64,000 nucleotides of DNA from Dryas octopetala (GCA_963921425.1 OY992835.1:23622001-23686000); one strand, 5' to 3'. Counted from the first letter of the stretch, positions 1 through 11,311 are shown. Notes: generated by a model from the letters alone, not told the origin. Translations and numbers: made by a program.

Positions 1-715
1 CCCTAGCATTACTCATTAAAAAAAAGTACTTTTTGAGACTCGTAGATTTCTCAAGAAACAATCAATACTTTAGAAAATAATCAGCCAATGATCCCAAGAC
101 TAAATCCAAGAAAAAGTGAATTCTCTCTACAATTATAAAGATGTTGAAGTTCGAATCCTTCTCTTCAAAAAGTAGCAAATATATTAATTAAAACCTTGTC
201 TTCCAGCCAATGAAATGTTGAAATAAATAGCAGTTGCTGGGCTATTGCAAAGAAAACCAACTCCTTTTTTTTCATTTTTTATCCTGGTAGCTGTGCGTTT
301 GGTATTCTTTCCTTTTCACAGCACTTTAGGAACTATTAATTAAACCCACCACTCTTTTTTGGTACATATTTAACCCAATTCTTTAGTCAATAATGCAAAG
401 ACTAAACCCACCAACAAAGACATTACCGACTAACTAATCCAATGATCTTTCTCTTATTAGATAGTGTTAACTTCGTATTCTCCTCCCTCGTATAAAAGAA
501 ACAAAGATATTAATCAAAACCATGTCTTCCACACCCATGAATGTTAAATTAAATAGCACTTGCTGGGTTCTCCATTCCCAGTCAGTTGCCTGAGAATGTT
601 TGGTGAAACGTGTGGCTAACAATTCACCAAACCATCTACCTTAATGTTTGTTCATAAATATACAATACCATACACTGTCATGCAATGTGTTATCCGCAAA
701 TAACAGTCAATCACC
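1..715. other. Upstream region of the first glycosyltransferase
   Basis: AT-rich non-coding DNA with no gene seen. It holds an imperfect direct repeat of about 63 bp, at 177-241 and 505-566. Both copies contain a tattaat-aaaacc-tgtcttcca core and end in a version of aaatagca-ttgctggg. The second copy lies about 150 bp before the start codon, so it is probably part of the promoter of the following gene. Confidence 0.5.
653..662 (+). promoter_or_regulatory. Probable TATA box of first glycosyltransferase gene
   Basis: The sequence cataaatata lies about 55 bp before the ATG at 716, a normal place for a plant TATA element with a short leader. Assigned from sequence and spacing only. Confidence 0.45.
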
Positions 716-2128
716 ATGTCAAACACCACAGCTTCTCCTCCTCACATAGCTCTATTCCCAAGTGCCGGGATGGGCCATTTGACACCCTTCCTCCGCCTTG
801 CTTCCATGTTGTTATCATCTTCTACAGACTGTAAGGTCACTTTGATCACAGCCCACCCTACTGTGTCTGCTGCAGAGTCCTCCCACATTGCCTTGTTCCT
901 TTCTCAACAACCACAAGTCAATCACATTGAGCTCCAACTCATTCCCTTCCACCCCTCCAATCCCACCCCTACTGATGACCCTTTCTTTCTTCAATTCCAA
1001 GCCACCAACCGCTCTGTCCATCTCCTTTATCCTTCACTTGCTTCTTCATCCCCGCCGGTCTCCGCCATCTTCTCAGACTTTGGAGTGGCTTCAAGTATTG
1101 CCCCAATTGCTGCTGATCTTGGCATCCCCAATTACATAGTCTCCACCACCTCCTCCAAGTTTCTCTGTCTCATGGCTTACCTTCCAATCCTTCTATCCAA
1201 TAACTCTTTAGATTTTAGCAGCAGTAGTACTCTCACTCAAGTCAACATCCCAGACCTGAGCCCTCTGCCCATTACAAGCATTCCTCCCCCATTTAAGAAC
1301 CCAAATCATCTTTTTACATCACTAATACTTACAAATGCTCAAGCTATCTCTAAAGCAAAAGGGATTATAATGAACACTTTTGGTGATTTTGAACCAGAAA
1401 CTCTAGCCGCTGTCAACAGTGGAAGAGTTTTAAGCAATCTCCCACCAATCCTCCCAATTGGACCATTACAAACTCTTGAGCTCAAGAAAGACCAGGACCA
1501 GTACTATTTGTCATGGCTAGACTGCCAACCAGCAGAGTCTGTAGTTTATGTGAGTTTTGGAAGCAGAACAGCCATGTCAAATGCTCAGATAAGAGAACTG
1601 TCAAATGGGCTGGAGAGAAGTGGATATAGATTTTTGTGGGTGCTTAAAACCAGTAAAGTTGATAAAGATGATACAGAAGAGGTGGAAGACCTGGTGTGGG
1701 AGTCATTTCTGGAAAGAACAAAGAACAAGGGAATGGTGGTGAAGGGGTGGGTGAGCCAGCAGGACATTCTGGAACACCCTTCCATTGGTGGGTTTCTCAA
1801 TCATTGCGGGTGGAACTCGGTTATGGAAGCAGCTTGGCAAGGGATGCCGATGCTGGCATGGCCACAACATGGGGATCAGAGTGTGAATGCAGAGGTTGTG
1901 GAGAAGGCAGGGTTGGGAATATGGGAGAGGAACTGGGGTTGGGGTCTTGAAGGGTTGGTGAGTGGTGAAGACATAGGAAAAAAGATTGTGGAGCTAATGG
2001 AAAATGAGAAGCTGAAAGGATTGGCCAGGAAGGTGGGGGAAGAGGCTAGGAAGGCTACTGGTACTGGTGGGAACTCTGAGAAGGTGCTCATGGAAGTCAT
2101 GGAATATCTTAAGCAGAAGAGGAACTGA
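716..2128 (+). CDS. UGT708-type UDP-glycosyltransferase (candidate flavonoid C-glucosyltransferase), copy 1
   Basis: Intronless 470-residue family 1 glycosyltransferase, the usual length for plant UGTs. Members move glucose from UDP-glucose to small acceptors in the cytosol. The N-terminal motif SAGMGHLTPF carries the expected catalytic His (about residue 21). The acidic partner probably lies in the IFSDFG stretch near residue 118. The 44-residue PSPG donor-binding box starts at WVSQQDIL and includes HCGWNS and AWPQHGDQ; the closing Gln is typical of UDP-glucose users. The stretches AGMGHLTPFLRLAS, FGSRTAMS and FLWVLKTSKVDKDD resemble UGT708 enzymes such as buckwheat C-glucosyltransferase. 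Those enzymes C-glucosylate 2-hydroxyflavanones or dihydrochalcones. C- versus O-linkage cannot be read from the sequence. A tandem paralogue follows at 2971. The ATG at 716 is the first one in a full-length frame. Confidence 0.85.
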   Translation: MSNTTASPPHIALFPSAGMGHLTPFLRLASMLLSSSTDCKVTLITAHPTVSAAESSHIALFLSQQPQVNHIELQLIPFHPSNPTPTDDPFFLQFQATNRSVHLLYPSLASSSPPVSAIFSDFGVASSIAPIAADLGIPNYIVSTTSSKFLCLMAYLPILLSNNSLDFSSSSTLTQVNIPDLSPLPITSIPPPFKNPNHLFTSLILTNAQAISKAKGIIMNTFGDFEPETLAAVNSGRVLSNLPPILPIGPLQTLELKKDQDQYYLSWLDCQPAESVVYVSFGSRTAMSNAQIRELSNGLERSGYRFLWVLKTSKVDKDDTEEVEDLVWESFLERTKNKGMVVKGWVSQQDILEHPSIGGFLNHCGWNSVMEAAWQGMPMLAWPQHGDQSVNAEVVEKAGLGIWERNWGWGLEGLVSGEDIGKKIVELMENEKLKGLARKVGEEARKATGTGGNSEKVLMEVMEYLKQKRN

Positions 2129-2773
2129 CAAGTCCATGCAATTTTATATTTTCAAGGATCATGTGATTTTCTAATATCAAATTGGCTATATGTTTGGCTG
2201 GGTCTTGCATTGTATTGAATGTTAAAACTACCATTTCCCCCTAAGAAATATTACTAAAGAAAATGAACAGTGTCAGTCAGGCATTATTTTGAGCTTCTTT
2301 ACCCAAAAAACTGAACTTATAAGTAGTGAGAGCAACAAGGCAAGCGATAAACAGCTTTCACCACAAGTTACTATTTCTTGCATTTTAATTTGAATGCTTG
2401 CATAAATGATAAAAGTGCAACTTTTTCCCATCTTGTTGTGCCACATTGTTCGTGGTCAAGAAAAATAGTGGTGGAATTGACCATAAATCTCCACTCAGAC
2501 TTTAAAAAAGAAAAAAGACAAAAAAAATTAAGGCTTCTCTCTGTTTAAGCAAGCTTTGGTCTAATCAGGTTCTTTATATAAATTATCCTTTGAAAAATTA
2601 AATTAAGAGAAGGAAAGTTATAGTCTAAGCAGGCTCTAGCTTGGCTCTACCTAAGCCAGTAGTGTGAGTGAACAGAACCCTGCAGAAACGTCAGCATATT
2701 CTGTTAGTCCAAACTTTCTTGGCATTCAAGAAAAGCTGTACCTGTCGTTTTCCTACTAGACTTTGCCTACTGG
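2129..2773. other. Spacer between the two glycosyltransferase genes
   Basis: AT-rich 3' flank and intergenic DNA. No coding signal or recognisable element was seen. Confidence 0.5.
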
Positions 2774-2880
2774 ACCACATAAGCATGCACATTCAATGCA
2801 TTCGCTGGTCATAGACTTGACTATTTCACCACATAAGCATGTACATTCAGTGCATCTGCTGATCATGGACTCCTCAGCCT
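2774..2880 (+). repeat. Tandem 54-bp promoter repeat before copy 2
   Basis: Two adjacent imperfect copies, starting at 2774 and 2828, share ACCACATAAGCATG, ACATTCA and TGCAT. They lie just upstream of the TATA box at 2887. Each holds a CATG-ACATTCA-TGCAT block, so any factor binding there would have two sites. The function is inferred. Confidence 0.65.
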
Positions 2881-2886
2881 TATCTG

Positions 2887-2894
2887 TATAAATA
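2887..2894 (+). promoter_or_regulatory. Probable TATA box of second glycosyltransferase gene
   Basis: TATAAATA lies 77 bp upstream of the start codon at 2971, directly after the duplicated 54-bp block. Confidence 0.6.
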
Positions 2895-2970
2895 TGCTCT
2901 GCTTTGCTTCCATTGTAGATACTCTGAAACTAATCAAGGTTCTCTCACCAAACCATTCTTTTCCCTTAAA

Positions 2971-4356
2971 ATGTCAAATTCCAGTGATCTAAGATTTACT
3001 CATGTAGCTCTCCTTCCAAGTTCCGGCATGGGTCATCTCACGCCCTTCCTTCGACTTGCTGCTTCGCTCACAGCACACAATGTCCATATCACCTTCATCA
3101 TTCCAATTCCAACTGTCTCACTTGCAGAGTCACAAAGTTTGTCTCATTTATTCACTACCTTCCCACAAATTACTCAAAAGCATCTTCATCTCCTTCCACT
3201 TGATGACCCATCTGCCAATTCAGAAGACCCTTTTTACTACCATTTTGAATTGATACGGCGCTCTTCTCACCTACTCTCTCCTCTTCTATCTTCACTATTT
3301 CCACCTCTGTCTGCTATAATCACAGACATGAGCTTGGCCTCCACAGTTATTCCTATAACTGATTCTCTTGGACTTCCTAACTACATTTTCTTCACATCAT
3401 CTGCCAAAATGTTGATACTTTATGTATCCTTCCACACCATGCTTGGCCCAAATAGTCAGATAAGAGATGATGTCGAAGTTTCAGGTCCAGAACCAATACC
3501 AAAACCCTGGATTCCTCCACCACTTCTACAGGAGAGTAATAATCTACTGAAGACCTTTTTCATAGAGAATGGTAAGAAAATGACAGAATCAAATGGGATT
3601 TTGGTCAACTCATATGAAAGCATAGAGCGTCAGACTCTGGCAGCGCTAAATGAAGGCAAAGTATTAGAAAGGCTACCATCAGTAATTGCCATTGGGCCAC
3701 TTGCACCATGTATCCATGAGAAAAACCAACTGGCATGGCTTGATGATCAACCAACTGGGTCAGTGCTCTATATCAGCTTTGGGAGTAGGACTGCCATGTC
3801 AAGGGAGCAAATTAGAGAGTTGGGTGATGGCCTGGTGAGAAGTGGTTGTAGGTTTCTGTGGATTGTGAAGGATAAGAAAGTTGACATGGAAGACGATGAG
3901 AAACTGATTGAGGTGCTAGGACAGGAATTAGTAGAGAGGGTGAAGAAAAATGGATTGGCAGTGAAGAACTGGCTGAACCAAGAGGAGATATTGAGCCACC
4001 CAGCAATCGGTGGTTTTTTGAGTCACTGTGGCTGGAATTCCTTGACTGAGGCCCTCTGGAATGGTGTGCGTGTATTGGCATGGCCACAACACGGGGACCA
4101 GAAAATCAATGCAGATTTGGTGGAGAGAATTGGGCTGGGAATGTGGGTTAAGAGTTGGGGGTGGGGTGAGGGGGAGATGTTGGTGAAAGCTGAGGATATT
4201 GCGAAGAGGGTTAGAGAGATAATGGGAAACGAGTTGTTGAGATCGAAAGCACTACACATTAGAGAAGAGGCTAGAATGGCAGTTGGAGATGGTGGTAGTT
4301 CTACAAAGAGCCTCACTGCTCTCATCAAGACATGGAAGAAGTTTCAGGATAGTTAA
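2971..4356 (+). CDS. UGT708-type UDP-glycosyltransferase, copy 2
   Basis: Intronless 461-residue paralogue of the gene at 716, on the same strand, with 842 bp between them, so probably a tandem duplicate. The acceptor-side motif SSGMGHLTPF and its catalytic His are kept. The PSPG box runs from WLNQEEIL through HCGWNS to AWPQHGDQ. Most UGTs have Pro in the G-[VI]-P segment of this box; here the codon at 4069-4071 is CGT and gives Arg (residue 367), so the segment reads NGVRVLAWP. The rest of the frame is intact. The two copies have clearly diverged, mainly in the N-terminal acceptor half, so they may accept different substrates. Membership of UGT708 is inferred from overall resemblance, and C- versus O-glucosylation is not decidable here. 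Confidence 0.83.
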   Translation: MSNSSDLRFTHVALLPSSGMGHLTPFLRLAASLTAHNVHITFIIPIPTVSLAESQSLSHLFTTFPQITQKHLHLLPLDDPSANSEDPFYYHFELIRRSSHLLSPLLSSLFPPLSAIITDMSLASTVIPITDSLGLPNYIFFTSSAKMLILYVSFHTMLGPNSQIRDDVEVSGPEPIPKPWIPPPLLQESNNLLKTFFIENGKKMTESNGILVNSYESIERQTLAALNEGKVLERLPSVIAIGPLAPCIHEKNQLAWLDDQPTGSVLYISFGSRTAMSREQIRELGDGLVRSGCRFLWIVKDKKVDMEDDEKLIEVLGQELVERVKKNGLAVKNWLNQEEILSHPAIGGFLSHCGWNSLTEALWNGVRVLAWPQHGDQKINADLVERIGLGMWVKSWGWGEGEMLVKAEDIAKRVREIMGNELLRSKALHIREEARMAVGDGGSSTKSLTALIKTWKKFQDS

Positions 4357-4621
4357 ACCTTCATTTAAAGATGGACTCCAGCCTCCAGGTTAAGAAATTC
4401 CAAGAATGAAATCAGTACTGAGATCAGATCAGAAACAAAGATGCAATCAGTTGAGACAAATCGGATGCAGATTAAACCATAATCTCATTACAATCATAAC
4501 CACTGTTGTAAAACGAATCAAAACATAATAAGAAAGTGAAAATAACTTCTGGTTTATTATGCGTCATTGTTTTATACGTATTTCTAACTATAGATTTATT
4601 TTCTCGGAATATCTGTACCAG

Positions 4622-6599
4622 TTAACCAGAAAAAACATTCTTTGAAATGATATCAAAAGAAATTCCATTCTCTTGGAGCCTTTCCTGGAGATCAGTTGGG
4701 CCAAATACAATCCCAGGTGGGAAAACTCCTCCCTTAGGAAGGTTGTCACGTTGCTTCAGAAGAATAAGAGCACACTGAAGTAGAATTATCGGTGTCGTCA
4801 AATAGCCAACCTCAGGCCCCATCACTCTTGTTATTATTTCCATATCAGGTTTTAACTTTTCCTCTGAAACAAGACTGCTGTCACTGAAACCATGCCCAAC
4901 AAACCACATCTTAAATGAAGCACTTTTCATCTCATCCTCAGAGGGACCCTTCTTCCTGAACCATCCAACACTGAAAAATGAGGGAAACTTCAAGAGGAGC
5001 CACCTCCCAAAGGAAAATCTACCCAATAGCCCAATAAAGATTCCAACTGTCATGATACGAAAAATGCCCAACCGAGACTTTGAGCCTATCTTCACCCCAA
5101 AATGAGCAGGCTTCACCGTTGACCAGAAGGCTTCTCTTTTTTCAATGTTTTCAGCACTCTCATTCCTTCCAGGAAGACCATGGGGGTTTTTGGTCAGAGC
5201 AGAAAGCGTTCTTCGTACAACTATAGCATCTGCTGAAGGTAGCTTCACAGCCCAAAGGCCAATATTTTTCTGTTGTTCTATAGTTGGTCCTTTAGGAGGA
5301 GCAGGACCAGGAATCTGCAACCATTAAAGTGAATAAAGATTAACTTATTGGGCTGCCCCACCCCATAATATGCACATGCATCTTCTGAAAAGACCAGACA
5401 AATTCCTCAAACTAGAAATGCTACATTCTTTAATATCTATTAGCTGCAAACATTTAGGTAAAAACCTTAAACACAGAAAATAATAAATATATAACATTGC
5501 TTGAACAATGAATCCCCCTGTATCATGAGCAAACAGGAACGAGAAAAATCAATAAGTAAACCATTAATAGTTCCAAAATAGTGAGGAAGAATTGAAAACG
5601 TGTCTCAGATCCATTGGTCTAATATTTGTTTGCTGAGCAAACCAAGAAAATAAAAGGAACATACAAGTATACAATGCGATACAAAATACAAGCTAAATTT
5701 ATATTGGTTTCTAGCGATAACAGGACCTACACTGAGACAACAGTTGTACAAACTACAAAGATTTAACATTTAATTTCTGTTCACCCACAACATTATTCCA
5801 GCAACAGAACATTCAAATTAGTATACTCAAATCAATAAACTTGCAGATCCCAATCTCCCAAAACATTCACAAAAGCACAATGCAAACAACAAATTAAAAC
5901 TCTGAGAATTTGATTATCCATTACCGCAGGCCTAGGTCTTCTGGGTCTGGACCGCCTGAGCTCCTGCAACTTGTCCGCATTAGCCACACCCAAGACCGCC
6001 GATTCAAACGTCCCGAAATTCCCAACAATCCTCTTATCAGACTCCAAGCTCAGATACGCCTCGACCCGGTTGGGCACGGCGGGACCGACCCACTGCCTCG
6101 AATTGAACATCAAGCCGAATTCAGCAGGAACCGAGTCGAACCCACATGCCGAAACCACCAAAGAACCGGTATCCGCGGCCCGGACATGGTACTGAGCTTC
6201 CATCCTCTCCATGAACTCCGGCTCTCCGCATATGTCCAAGTAATCGCAGCCGGTTTCGACGCAAGCGGCGACGACGGGGTCGCCGTAGAGGCGGAAGGGT
6301 CCGACGCAGTTGAGAACGAGCCGGGTTTGGGCGCAGAGGCGGCGGAGAGAAGGAGGGTCGGTGGTGTCGGCGGTGAGGATGGGAATGGGAGGTGGGGGGT
6401 TTGGGTGAGCTGCCCATTTGAGGGTTTGGGTTAGTTTTGTGGGGTTGCGACCAGCTAAGGCTAGAGAGTTGAGAGGAGATGAAGGGATGTTGAGGAATTT
6501 GAGGGCTTCTTTGACTACATACTTGCCTGTGAAGCCTGAAGCTCCCAAGATTATTAGATCGTATTGAGAGTCGGGGGTTTGGGATTGAGGTTCTTGCAT
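4622..6599 (-). CDS. Saccharopine dehydrogenase-like oxidoreductase (At5g39410 type)
   Basis: Two exons, 6599..5925 and 5314..4622, join in phase with GT-AG borders into a 455-residue protein, close to the Arabidopsis relative (about 454). The N-terminus has a Rossmann nucleotide-binding motif, LIILGASGFTGKYV (from about residue 14), followed by LAGRNPTKL. It then has CVGPFRLYGDPVV and CDYLDICGEPEFME, hallmarks of the saccharopine dehydrogenase-like NAD(P)-binding fold. The C-terminal exon carries GPEVGYLTTPI and a GGVFPPG segment. Plant members are found on lipid droplets, peroxisomes or mitochondria, and their substrate is unknown. They are distinct from the true lysine-degrading LKR/SDH enzyme. 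The intron is 610 bp and shows nothing notable. Confidence 0.88.
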
Positions 6600-6895
6600 G
6601 ATTGAGAGTTTGAGAGTGAGAAGAGGTTGGAGCTGAGAGTTGAAGAATGTGAATTTGTGAATGAACTCTCTATAAACTTGTAAGACAAACCCAAACTTTT
6701 CTCATTCCATTCAATTACTACAAATGGGTTTCTTCAGACTTCAGACATGGGCTTCTGGACTTGTCCAGGCTAAGAAAGAAGGGAGTGAGTTTGAGTCTTT
6801 CGTTTTGTCCCACATCGCTCAGACAAGTAAGGCGGCTGTCTTCGTTTGTTTTGAAGTAATTAAAGCAATCACTAGTGACAGCTCTTTTTTTTTAA
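6600..6895. other. Spacer between oxidoreductase gene and Helitron
   Basis: Short promoter region of the minus-strand oxidoreductase gene. It contains TCCCACATCG at about 6809-6818, which matches the plant snRNA upstream element, but without a TATA box at the required spacing. Confidence 0.4.
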
Positions 6896-6911
6896 CTAGT
6901 ATATTGCCCGC

Positions 6912-7019
6912 GCGTTGCTGGGGGTATAAATAATTATTGAAATTGAGTGAACAATTAAGATATGTGCGTTGCTGGGGGTATAAATAATTATTGAAATTGA
7001 GTGAACAATTAAGATATGT
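6912..7019 (-). repeat. Perfect 54-bp tandem duplication at the Helitron 3' end
   Basis: Two consecutive copies (6912-6965 and 6966-7019) begin GCGTTGCTGGGGGTATAAAT and end AAGATATGT. The duplication includes the GC-rich subterminal part, so the terminus may have been re-used or extended. Confidence 0.85.
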
Positions 7020-7269
7020 AAGTACAAGTGTTGGCAGAACTTTAAGACAAAAACAAAGTTTTTAAACATAGTATTTTTTGTACACATACATGACTTACCC
7101 AGGCAACATAGAACATTTGTAGCCATGGTTTAATTACAAAAGCCAAACTGATGAGACAATTTTTATGCTGATTAGAATGTTAAGATATTGTTAATATCTT
7201 AATATACCAAGCATCATTCAAAAGAGGGTTAAACAACAAAAAAGATTAAACAACTTAGTAGTAAATTTG

Positions 7270-7466
7270 TTTGTGTTCATACCGAAAAGACTTGCAGAAC
7301 CTAGTTGCTAATGAAAACATTTTGGGACAGGTGTTACAGGGAGCACAGTAAACATCATCGTCCACACTGTCAGTGGGGTCTTCAACTGGTTTTGCAGTAG
7401 ATGAAGTGGTATTCTTGCCTTCCTCACTTTGTGCAACAGTAGGATTATCTTGTAGAGTGGTGTTGT
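7270..7466 (-). other. Exon-like open stretch inside the Helitron
   Basis: About 65 open minus-strand codons with coding-like composition. The peptide includes DNPTVAQSEEGK, an acidic segment DPTDSVDDDVYC and closely spaced cysteines (C-x2-C-x2-C). Plant Helitrons often carry RPA70-like genes with Cys-containing C-termini, so this could be a remnant of one. The link is weak and no domain is clearly recognisable. Confidence 0.2.
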
Positions 7467-8621
7467 GCTATTGTTGGCTGCAAGTTAAAAAAATGTTAAT
7501 TTGTAAATGAAAAGAGTAGTTTAATTGATATTGATGAGATGGGGAAAAATGGGGGCAAGGAATTAGGCAACTGTATGGAATTTGAAGTTATGTGTTCAAA
7601 AGAAGGGCATGCTATAATAATTTTATAGTTGTGCGGTTGTACTTTATAGAATTGGTTTGCCATTTATAAAAATTGGAATAAATTATATTTGTCTAGCCAA
7701 CCATCAGTATTTTCCTAATAGTTCCTGCCCATAACTTTAGAACTAATGATTAACATGGTGCATAGACAAAGCAGGTATGATGCTGTACATCAAAATAAAT
7801 AAGCAGAAAAAGTGGGCCTCACCATAAAGCAAGTAAAATCAGCACCATAAATGAAAGGGAATGAACCCTATGGAGGTGACCTAGTTCCCAAACAAAAACA
7901 AATAAAAGGAAAGCAGATTTTGTCCACAAATTGGAACCCATATTGACACTGATACACATTGAAATTGATACAATTTGAAGCAAGCCCAAACTTAGGTGCA
8001 ATTTTGAATTTTGAATTTCACAAATGCAATTTTCATTTGAAATTGTTACTTATTGAAGCATTTTAAAACTTAGAATCACAAAGCACAGACAATTTAGAAA
8101 AACTTAGTGACCTAAGACAATTTTGTAAGACGAACGTCAACTAAATAAGAAGTGACAACAGATTATTTAAGACAGACATACAAAGTTCAACAATAACACT
8201 CAAATTAAGGATCATCAAAAGCAAATAATAATATGTTACTTCAAAATGAAAGACATAATCCCCTTGTTCCAGTTTACCTTAGTTATCACAATTTTTATCT
8301 CATTTTTTCACCTATCAAGACATATGGAAGACATTGTTTCAATAGTGCTACAAATTGAGTGAATAATATGTCAATCACAACCCATCATCCGGATTCAGGA
8401 CCCCAATCAATTCCTAACCTAAAGCATAAAATTAAGTTACTACAATACTAATTAACTGAAACAACCTCTCTGTTTCTAATTAAAAAGAATGTTTTCATTC
8501 TTACATAATTTTTTTTACAGAAAATAAATTAAAATTGAAAATAACGCGTACACACATACACCCAAAGCAAGGCACTGGCACAATATATCTCTTCAATCTT
8601 AGCCATGTAAACATGAAATGA

Positions 8622-8671
8622 AATGGCACATACAAAATATTCACCCAAAAAAAACAATGACACATACAAAA
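8622..8671 (+). mobile_element. Tiny poly(A) insertion with 16-bp target duplication
   Basis: The insert at 8638-8655 (TATTCACCC plus an A-tract ending in C) sits between two 16-bp copies of AATGRCACATACAAAA (8622-8637 and 8656-8671; one base differs). It follows the pattern of the inserts near 24,640, 34,590, 49,620, 50,435 and 55,460. Confidence 0.6.
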
Positions 8672-8813
8672 CAACCGCATCATAAAATGGCATCATCCCA
8701 TTTATATCATACCTTTTTCTTTTTTCTTTTTTCTATAAGTAAGCAATTGTTATGTTTTGAACTTGCCACAGAAGAATTCCAATTCATTGATTCAACATAA
8801 ATGTTTTTCGAGC

Positions 8814-8818
<5 letters not shown>

Positions 8819-8844
<26 letters not shown>

Positions 8845-8846
8845 AC
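8819..8846. repeat. (CT)14 microsatellite
   Basis: An uninterrupted CT run in non-coding DNA of the presumed Helitron. Confidence 0.95.
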
Positions 8847-8999
8847 CTACTGTGGTAATATTTTCTTCCAAACAAACTTTTTTTGGTAAACACACCAAAC
8901 AACAATTTTTCTGACATTTCATCAAAGACCTCATATACAACATAAACTAAATGCATGTGTAGAACTGATTTTATTACAACTTTGGAAACATAATTAAAG

Positions 9000-11200
9000 A
9001 CAGATCTGGAACTTCCTTCATGTTAATTCTCAATTCGAGGTATGTTAAGCAATATGAATGGTAATGTCAGAAATTGATTACCGAATAGGTCTTCACTCTT
9101 CTTGAAGAATATGTTAACCAACCTCTTTGAAGCAAAACTCTGTTTTCATCATGCATCTGCACTTAAAAAGAGAATTAAGAAAACACATGGTCCCTACTTA
9201 TAGTCCTCATTCACTTAAAAAGTGTTTTTTGTTTGTTTGTTTTTTTTTTCTTAGTTTTGATTTTATCTTTAAGAGGGAAGACAACTTGTTAGTTCTTTAA
9301 TAAATGAAAATAAAATAAAACACACGTAATTAATCTCAACCAACCCACATAGCCATGAAAAGATACAGTAACAAAAAGGTAACACATCAGTAATGGTTCC
9401 TAAATTTTAATTATTAAACAAAGTAATGGTTTCTTCACTTTCATATATATGTTCTTATAAATAAAAGCTATGAGGCTTCTACCAATGAAAACTATTAAAC
9501 TAAAGATAAGTTCCACTCACTAATCTCAACCAATCTAATTACAATTCCTAACTTGTATCTAACCAAACCAAACTGCCTATTTTAAAAGACTGAAAAACCA
9601 TTTGTACTAAAAACAAAAACAATTTGAATAATAATGTCTGAAATTGTTTACCAAATGAGTCTACTTCATAATAGAACGAAGCCTGGAGAAGCAAATCTCC
9701 ATTTGTGTCATATATCTGCAGTGAAAAAGGGAATAAGCAAAACTAAGTTATTATAGTACCCAAAATTTTGTGAATTTGATGATCCTCACTAAGGCATGAT
9801 TCAATTTTTTTTTATAGAAATCAACCAAAACCTCGAGAGTTAAAAGTTGAACAGAAACATACCAAAGCCAAAACCAGCGAAAAAAACATACCTTACCCCA
9901 AAAAATAAACCAATCTTCAAATCCAAGGAAGTATGGGAACCTGAAATGAAAACCAAAATCCAATTAAACCCAAGAAAAAAATTCTTAATGAAAAAATTTG
10001 CAGAAAAAAAAAAAAAAAAAAAAAACCCCGAAAAGTGAACCAAAACCCAAGAACTCATAATCAAATTCACCAAAACCCAAAAAAAAAAAATCACACGTAA
10101 CACCAATGCTCAAATGGAGGTGTTCTCTTAGTATTTCTACCTTGCTTTACAAATGTCTTTTTTTAGTTAATTCTGTCTTACTCGCCTTGTACATCAGACT
10201 TACTATTAGCATATACATGTCAACCATAAACTACATATGGAAGAAATATTTTGAAAATGACTTCGTAGGATTGAACAAAAGTAATGAAAGATACAATTGC
10301 AGTAAAACAAATGCAAAAGAAAAGAAAAAAAGGGTAGAATACCTAATAGCTTGATAGCAGCCCATAGTTTCAACTTTGAGAGAAAATATAATAAACATTC
10401 ATTTTCGCCATTATTATCCCTGTTTCTTTTTCCCATAACTTGTACAAAATTGAACTCATGGTATTTTCAAAAAAACTTAAAGAGAACAAAGAAAAAACAG
10501 AAAGAAAAGGAGATACTAAGCTATAATCATCTAGCTACAACCTTTACATTGAATATACATTTCATCCAAAAGAAAAAAGGTGGATCATCAAAAAAACAAC
10601 TGAAGGCTTACTGCATCATGAATGAATGTAATTGTACAACATATGGGTAGCTACAAATTTCTGCTCGCAGTATCCATGGTACGAACATGACAGAAAATAA
10701 CAAATACATCTGCTCCTTCTCAACAAATAAAACACTTAGACAAAATAAATAAATAAATAAAAGAAAAAAGCAACATTACCTCTACGTCAGGAATCAAGAA
10801 TTAAACAACCAAAACCCACTAATTACAAACACTAAAAAATAATAGAAAAGTACAATGAGAGAAACTGAAAGTAAATTGACAGTAAAACACATGCATACAC
10901 TAAATTGAAAGTTATGCATACACAATTATTGTATTCAACACAGAATTGCTGGCCAATCGATACACCAAATAAAAACATATATATTCACCATTATCATTAG
11001 GCTATCAAAAGAGTGCAGCGACTCCCATCCCAATCAATTAATATATTTAGAAAATGCAAACCTGAATACAAATGTTGGATGATCTCTATGCCAACGAACA
11101 ATCCAAAATCATCATGTGATTCCTGGCCAACCAATACGCTCTGTAATCACTTTTACTTTTACTCGATTCTGCTTCCAACACCACAAAATTTAGAACAATG
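9000..11200. other. Gene-free AT-rich interior of the Helitron
   Basis: Long A- and T-rich non-coding DNA with homopolymer runs (for example poly(A) at about 10,003-10,024) and no convincing coding stretch on either strand. The few open frames over 60 codons are low-complexity and rich in Lys/Asn or Phe. Confidence 0.5.
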
Positions 11201-11267
11201 CAACATGGGTAAGATCATAAAATAGAATTCATTTTTTAAAACAAAAGATGTGGGAATGACTTTGCAG

Positions 11268-11311
11268 ACCAACTCTAAGCTTTATTTGATCATGGATTTT
11301 ATAAATGGAGG
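11268..11311 (+). pseudogene. S6-kinase exon fragment, plus strand
   Basis: After an intact-looking acceptor (TTTGCAG), 44 bp read TNSKLYLIMDFINGG, matching the hinge-region exon of plant S6 kinases (KLYLILDFINGG). Homology stops abruptly after 11311. The preceding stretch, about 11,215-11,255, is repeated in the same orientation at about 12,390-12,430. The fragment lies opposite in direction to the larger set at 11,720-12,299. Confidence 0.7.

Noticed and set aside
140-170. tRNA-like T-loop (GTTCGAATCC)
   Set aside because: The T-stem does not pair properly, and no D-arm, anticodon arm or acceptor stem can be built.
6809-6818. TCCCACATCG, the plant U-snRNA upstream sequence element
   Set aside because: No TATA box occurs 23-34 bp downstream, and no snRNA-like sequence follows.
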